In this document: positions 62,701 through 64,000 of the stretch, in pieces
How positions within the stretch are numbered: position 1 is the first letter of the stretch
Layout of the letters: each line of letters begins with the position of its first letter
Source of the DNA: Astropecten irregularis
Lineage: Eukaryota; Echinodermata; Asteroidea; Paxillosida; Astropectinidae
DNA length: 64,000 nt
Assembly (NCBI GenBank): GCA_963971285.1
Contig: OZ020256.1
Location: 6,450,501-6,514,500, forward strand
Reading direction: 5' to 3'
The notes under the pieces: model-generated
Told to the model about the DNA's origin: nothing
The model's input: the letters and a program-made list of their open reading frames with translations, nothing else
Databases searched by the model: none
Made by a program: the position numbers and the translations under genes

Positions 62701-63762
62701 TGGCCCTCTGTGAAAAAGATCAAACAAATAAAGTGAACAATAAAATTATGTTATTTTGTATTTGCACTGTTTACAATGTTAAGGGCCCAATTTCATAGAA
62801 TCTGTTGCGGCCTATTTTTGCGCTTATGGGCACTACTTTGCGTGAAATCTATTTTATGGAATCCGTAAGCAAGATTTTCGGTTTATAGCAAAGAATTTCT
62901 AGGGTAACCGTCACTGTTTTCTGCTAACGCGCTGTCATATGCATTCTGCAGAAATTCCTTGCTTACCGTTACCAAAAAGGAAACTCTCCAGTGAAATACG
63001 CTAACCGTAGCAAAAAAATCTGCTACCGTAAGCAAAGATTTTTTATTAACAGTAAGGATTCCATGAAATTGGGCCCTGGATTGGTAACATACCCAAGCAG
63101 AAATGTTCACAGATTTAGGTATAAATTCATGGTATGAAAATGGTGCTGGTGGAAACATACCGTTAAAATAGTTCCGCCTGAAATGGTATATATTTATCCA
63201 GAAATTTAGTAATTTAGAAATTTAGTAAAACAAAGCCTGAAAACAGTTTTGATCTCCGGGTAAGATCAAAACCATACTTTATGTTTTACACACAAAAATT
63301 GAGTCAGGTTTTCGCTATTTTCTCGTGACCCAGATGCCCGATTGAGTTCAAACTTGTACAAGTTTATCATTTCATGTACATGTTGGATCAGCCAAAGTGT
63401 GAGTGCTATTCTGTGACCTTTAACAATCATGTATAATACCTTTAACATGTGAACTGACATATACATAGTCACCAGGTGTCTATAAGCTGCCTGTCTAATG
63501 TGGATATTTCATTGCCTTATCCTAGAATATCTTATCTGTAAATTGGATAAGTTGCCATTGGGCTCGTTTCTGTTCGTGCGGTTGTTTCTTCTGACTCACC
63601 TGTGATCGAGGAAGAGGAATTTCCAGTCTAAGCTGTGTCTGGACATAAACTTGTTCTGTTGCTCGTTAAACGTGGCCATCTCACGACTGAGCTGTGTGGT
63701 CTGCAAGCGCACGGTGGCTACAAAGCAGTATCTCGTCAAACCGATGTCCATGTGAAAATCAC
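41027..63762 (-). CDS. CLOCK: CLOCK (bHLH-PAS circadian transcription factor), 3' ten coding exons, 5' partial
   Basis: Nuclear activator that pairs with BMAL1/CYCLE and binds E-boxes to drive the circadian loop. Exons in transcript order: 63762-63600, 62707-62601, 50706-50559, 49976-49762, 49013-48852, 47549-47440, 46482-46272, 44769-44701, 42618-42458, 41701-41027. They join in phase to 672 residues. The first three give PAS-B ([55 protein letters not shown]), nearly identical to human CLOCK. Next come a Ser/Thr- and Pro-rich region, a Gln-rich coiled coil and a polyglutamine C-terminus with an activation-domain look. The bHLH and PAS-A exons lie beyond the right edge. NPAS2 is the vertebrate sister paralogue; invertebrates generally carry one CLOCK-type gene. 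Confidence 0.95.
41871..42226. mobile_element. M4 element with internal duplication
   Basis: M4 has inverted ends CCAATTTCATAGAGCTGCTT and complement, and an interior CTTGTATTTGGTCATTGTTT. Here the interior is repeated and the right end decayed. It lies in the last CLOCK intron. Confidence 0.75.
42458..42618 (-). CDS. CLOCK: CLOCK exon: Gln/Pro region with AFFPP
   Basis: Encodes [20 protein letters not shown] then [20 protein letters not shown] and [17 protein letters not shown] resembles SAAFPLQQSTFPP near the human C-terminus. Acceptor CACACAG is good. The donor GTTCGT is unusual but is the only one that keeps phase 0 into the last exon. Confidence 0.82.
42774..43112 (+). mobile_element. 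SINE-B, copy 4
   Basis: Head GTGTCGTGGCCTAGTGGTCT, B box GGGTTCGAATCC, body and a TTATTATC end. It lies in a CLOCK intron, antisense to the gene. Confidence 0.86.
43422..43553. mobile_element. M3 element (palindromic, about 145 bp)
   Basis: Inverted ends GTGTCCCAAATCTCTGGCTG and its complement; centre CATATGGCAGCCACTGGC. Confidence 0.82.
43663..44013 (-). mobile_element. M2 copy with 142-bp tandem duplication
   Basis: A 142-bp stretch starting TTCTGTTATTCAGTGGCACT is repeated in tandem (43663 and 43805); each includes the left half of M2, and the full M2 ends at 44013. Confidence 0.8.
44301..44543. mobile_element. M4 element
   Basis: Both ends present (GGGGCCAAATTCATAGAGC; GCTCTATGAAATTGGCCCC), about 240 bp. 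Confidence 0.85.
44701..44769 (-). CDS. CLOCK: CLOCK candidate cassette exon, 69 nt
   Basis: Encodes [20 protein letters not shown] then ES with split codons. Phase 1 at both ends, so inclusion or skipping both keep the frame between 46272 and 42618. Donor GTTTGT is fair; acceptor CCGTAG lacks a strong pyrimidine tract. The predicted amphipathic helix looks protein-like, and flanking sequence in all frames is poor. I do not recognise it in human CLOCK. Confidence 0.6.
44971..45136. mobile_element. M12 element
   Basis: AGGGCTCCGCACCCGAGC to GCACGCAGAGCCCT, reverse of the 33563 copy; CLOCK intron. Confidence 0.8.
45248..45475. mobile_element. M4 element
   Basis: Diverged copy with GGCCAATACCATAGAGCTGC. 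Confidence 0.8.
45890..46065. mobile_element. Palindromic element with G-run, CAGTGGCAGATCTACG end
   Basis: Left CAGTGGCAGATCTACGGGG, right AAATCCACCCCTG. Contains 29 consecutive G at 45905-45933 and C-rich arms. Confidence 0.7.
45905..45933. repeat. Poly-G tract of 29
   Basis: Uninterrupted run of G; its length in the assembly is unlikely to be exact. Forms G-quadruplexes readily. Confidence 0.95.
46272..46482 (-). CDS. CLOCK: CLOCK exon: Gln-rich coiled coil (mouse exon 19 equivalent)
   Basis: Encodes [20 protein letters not shown] then [20 protein letters not shown] and [17 protein letters not shown]. This aligns with human [20 protein letters not shown], the coiled-coil segment encoded by the exon lost in the mouse Clock-delta19 mutant and known to bind CIPC. 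Acceptor TACATGTAG, donor GTAAAC, phase 1 out. Confidence 0.93.
46655..46803 (-). mobile_element. M2 copy
   Basis: CACCAAACTCATCG to GGCTTAATTGTGACATGG; right end diverged. Confidence 0.75.
46851..46988 (-). mobile_element. M2 copy
   Basis: Second copy 50 bp after the previous one, in the same CLOCK intron. Confidence 0.78.
47071..47381. mobile_element. M5 element (palindromic, about 300 bp)
   Basis: Ends GGGCCCAATTTCATGGAATC and GATTCCATGAAATTGG; the outer 14 bases resemble M4, but the interior (AAGCAAGA, CAAAGAATTTCTAGG) differs. Confidence 0.82.
47440..47549 (-). CDS. CLOCK: CLOCK exon: Ser/Gln-rich
   Basis: Encodes [20 protein letters not shown] then [17 protein letters not shown]. Donor GTAAGA; phase 1 in, phase 0 out, as needed for the coiled-coil exon. 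Confidence 0.88.
48571..48815. mobile_element. M4 element
   Basis: GGGGCCAATTTCACGGGCCTG to GCCGTGAAATTGGGCCC, in the intron after the proline-rich CLOCK exon. Confidence 0.83.
48852..49013 (-). CDS. CLOCK: CLOCK exon: proline-rich
   Basis: Encodes [20 protein letters not shown] then short repeats [16 protein letters not shown] and [15 protein letters not shown]. The PPRxxPPR repeat arises from a short duplicated DNA stretch. Acceptor CTGTTTTAG, donor GTTAGT. Phases fit both neighbours. Confidence 0.85.
49070..49344. mobile_element. M5 element
   Basis: ACCCAATTTCATAGAATCCG to GATTCCATGAAATTGGGCCC. Confidence 0.83.
49505..49748. mobile_element. M5-like variant
   Basis: Shares GGTTAGTTCTGAATTTCTAC, AGTAAGCAA and GCGCTGATTCTATGCTT with the variant at 36803. 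Confidence 0.6.
49762..49976 (-). CDS. CLOCK: CLOCK exon: post-PAS Ser/Thr-rich region
   Basis: Encodes [14 protein letters not shown] (human has SYAEVRAE here), then [20 protein letters not shown] and [18 protein letters not shown]. Rich in Ser/Thr and then Lys. The donor chosen is GTAAGC after GGTG; an alternative GTGGTA three bases earlier is weaker. Confidence 0.92.
50559..50706 (-). CDS. CLOCK: CLOCK exon: end of PAS-B
   Basis: Encodes [20 protein letters not shown] then [20 protein letters not shown] and IVCMHKVV, matching human [17 protein letters not shown]. Acceptor CCCCCAACAG, donor GTATGT. Confidence 0.96.
50800..51111 (-). mobile_element. M1, copy in CLOCK large intron
   Basis: Diverged subfamily that shares AAAGGTGACAAACAGCTGC with the copy at 27615; right end TACCTTTAA. 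Confidence 0.78.
51482..51964. mobile_element. M7 element, copy 1 of a near-identical pair
   Basis: About 483 bp with perfect inverted ends GGGTGCACCACACTAAATA. Almost identical to 53665-54150, which indicates recent activity. It contains short open frames on both strands, not recognisable as proteins. Confidence 0.9.
52695..53431. mobile_element. Large M2-related palindromic element, about 735 bp
   Basis: Outer inverted ends GGCCGATTTCACGAAAC and its complement enclose a second concentric pair (GATTTCACCAAACACG at 52797 and TTGGTGAAATCGATCC at 53342). The ends are rich in TAAGACG/CGTCTTA repeats. The middle, about 52840-53230, is unique and shows no reading frame of note. Two concentric ends suggest one element within a relative, or an end duplication. 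Confidence 0.78.
53665..54150. mobile_element. M7 element, copy 2
   Basis: Flanked by TAT on both sides (CTAT-GGGGTGCACC and GGTGCACCCC-TATGG), which may be a 3-bp target duplication. Confidence 0.9.
54321..54670. repeat. Two-copy tandem duplication (193 bp spacing) with CRE sites
   Basis: Copies begin at AACTGTGATGTCATT (54321) and AACTGTGACGTCATT (54514). Each has ATGAACGGTACATCTC, CGTGACGTCACAATTCT and CAACNNTTGTTGTT. Together they carry three full TGACGTCA CREs and one TGATGTCA variant, in the CLOCK large intron. Confidence 0.85.
54951..55200. mobile_element. M4 element
   Basis: Complete copy with ends CATAGAGCTGCTTAGCAC and CTCTATGAAATTGGCCCC. Confidence 0.83.
55580..55703 (-). mobile_element. 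SINE-A, copy in CLOCK large intron
   Basis: Minus-strand copy with GGTTCGAATCCCTCTCCAGT and the tRNA-like head; an M1 terminal fragment (55705-55727, AGTATGATAGTACCTTTAA) is attached to it. Confidence 0.8.
55841..56084. mobile_element. M4 element
   Basis: Complete copy, directly followed by an M2 element. Confidence 0.82.
56085..56202 (-). mobile_element. M2 copy abutting M4
   Basis: Shortened copy that begins directly at the end of an M4 element. Confidence 0.74.
56871..57007. mobile_element. M3 element
   Basis: TTAAGCCATGTCCC to GGTTATGGCTTTA, with the usual GGCTGCGGCTGC arms. Confidence 0.8.
57619..57722 (-). other. CAG-rich intronic tract with splice-like borders
   Basis: Minus strand: AATTAG, then GAGCTGCAGCAAGCG and mixed CAG/CAA codons, ending ATATCA before GTAAGT. 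It lies in the CLOCK intron that interrupts PAS-B. One frame reads Gln-rich, another Ala-rich. If spliced in, the next exon would be read as TAA at once, so any inclusion would be non-productive. Confidence 0.4.
57840..58077. mobile_element. M6 element
   Basis: GGGCGTTTACGAAACAGAGG to CCTCCGTTTCGTAAATGCCC; CLOCK large intron. Confidence 0.84.
58080..60149. other. CLOCK large intron, quiet segment
   Basis: AT-rich, except for a CpG- and CRE-containing patch around 58640-58920 (ATCACGTGTATC; GTGATGTCACAATAG). A 75-codon frame at 58639 on the plus strand has no recognisable domain. Confidence 0.5.
59743..59776. repeat. (ATCT)n microsatellite
   Basis: ATCTATCTATC with small interruptions in the CLOCK large intron. 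Confidence 0.9.
60150..60270 (+). mobile_element. M9 copy
   Basis: GAAAGATCCTGCTAGGATCG, GGCCCTCCTAACTCCAAGC, then a tail (CATTATTTTGACTGAT; GCAGTTTATTACTTGT) that also occurs reversed next to the 23321 copy. Confidence 0.75.
60688..60834. mobile_element. M3 element, best preserved
   Basis: TTAAGGCCGTGTCCC to GGGACACGGCCTAA; arms of about 35 bp are nearly perfect. Confidence 0.85.
60860..60998. mobile_element. M3-like element, degenerate
   Basis: GCTGTGTCCCAAAATATAGC and a weak inverted end GTCTGAAATTCAAGACAC, right after the previous copy. Confidence 0.6.
61256..61408 (+). mobile_element. M2 copy
   Basis: Both ends intact (GGGGTCGATTTCATG and GGTGAAATCGACCCC). Confidence 0.82.
61921..62276 (-). 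mobile_element. M1, full copy in CLOCK large intron
   Basis: TTAA at 61921 and 62273, both inverted ends recognisable. Confidence 0.83.
62424..62580. mobile_element. M12-like element
   Basis: AGCGCTCCGCACTTGCGC, AGACAAACATTG with its complement CAATGTTTGTCT, and TGACGTCA near the right end. Confidence 0.6.
62601..62707 (-). CDS. CLOCK: CLOCK exon: PAS-B core
   Basis: Encodes [20 protein letters not shown] then [15 protein letters not shown]. Acceptor TTTTTCACAG, donor GTAAGT, phase 1 out. The following intron is about 11.9 kb. Confidence 0.96.
62782..63078. mobile_element. M5 element
   Basis: Complete copy, abutting an M1 element on its right. Confidence 0.83.
63083..63445 (+). mobile_element. 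M1, copy next to M5
   Basis: Begins immediately after an M5 element and ends CCTTTAA at 63445; it lies between two PAS-B exons of CLOCK. Confidence 0.78.
63600..63762 (-). CDS. CLOCK: CLOCK exon: start of PAS-B
   Basis: Encodes [20 protein letters not shown] then [20 protein letters not shown] and [17 protein letters not shown] and [15 protein letters not shown] match human CLOCK. Donor GTGAGT; phase 1 in, phase 2 out. Confidence 0.95.
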
Positions 63763-63805
63763 CTGAACAGGAAAATCCACAAAAAATAATCAAAATCAAT
63801 GTTAC

Positions 63806-63956
63806 CAGGGGTCGATTTCACAAAACCCTACAATCGATCGTAACTCGAGTTAAGAAGGATAACCAATCGTATCCTTCAGCTTCTACGTGGGACTGCAATG
63901 CATTCATGAGTTCTACGATTGATAGTAAGTTAAAATGAGTTTGGTGAAATCGACTC
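63806..63956 (+). mobile_element. M2 copy
   Basis: Nearly complete, just 5' of the first visible CLOCK exon. Confidence 0.82.
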
Positions 63957-64000
63957 AAAATTTCGTAAAATTTGTGTCTCTATAGCACAGATGTTTCACC

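Overview
This window looks like nuclear DNA of an invertebrate deuterostome, most likely an echinoderm such as a sea star, though a hemichordate or other marine deuterostome cannot be excluded. The reasons are three intron-rich animal genes that I could splice by eye with consistent GT/AG sites and phases and that match the human proteins closely, together with very dense small palindromic DNA elements and tRNA-derived SINEs in every intron. I saw no bacterial-type operons, CRISPR arrays, rRNA genes or real tRNA genes.

Layout. (1) 1-2519: homogeneous 119-bp tandem array, about 21 copies, running off the left edge and ending 40 bp before an exon. (2) 2560-12963, plus strand: last 13 coding exons of a voltage-sensing phosphatase (VSP/TPTE family): S3-S4 of the voltage sensor, basic linker, PTEN-like phosphatase with an intact CKGGKGRTG loop, and C2 domain. 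The upstream exons (S1-S2) lie outside. (3) 12964-17160: 3' UTR and spacer with several transposons and a 32-bp tandem repeat. (4) 17361-24823, plus strand: a complete eight-exon RFC3 gene (356 codons, the same length as human) with two E2F-like sites just upstream. (5) 24824-41026: spacer between convergent genes, holding a LINE fragment, nested mobile elements, and a 35-bp satellite (28945-31310) flanked on both sides by a G-rich repeat of about 33 bp. (6) 41027-63762, minus strand: the 3' ten coding exons of CLOCK: PAS-B, serine-rich region, the coiled-coil exon equivalent to mouse exon 19, and a polyglutamine C-terminal exon. The bHLH and PAS-A exons lie beyond the right edge. One intron, 50707-62600, is about 11.9 kb.

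The three genes have separate cellular jobs: voltage-controlled phosphoinositide phosphatase, sliding-clamp loader subunit, and circadian transcription factor. Nothing suggests a shared pathway. Their linkage is notable because, from memory, human TPTE2 and RFC3 are both on 13q12-13 and CLOCK is on 4q12, two members of the ParaHox paralogon.

The rest is a fossil bed of short terminal-inverted-repeat elements in at least 16 families (called M1-M16 here), several with TTAA at their ends, with nested insertions and two families of tRNA-derived SINEs (SINE-A, SINE-B). The points most worth a second look are: a palindromic element whose left end coincides with a VSP splice donor; E2F-like sites before RFC3; a phase-neutral 69-nt candidate cassette exon in CLOCK; CRE-bearing tandem duplications inside CLOCK; a 50-bp perfect hairpin in RFC3; a hammerhead-core-like motif; and the satellite-within-satellite structure. 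All gene models are hand-spliced; element borders are approximate to a few bases unless a TTAA or inverted repeat fixes them.
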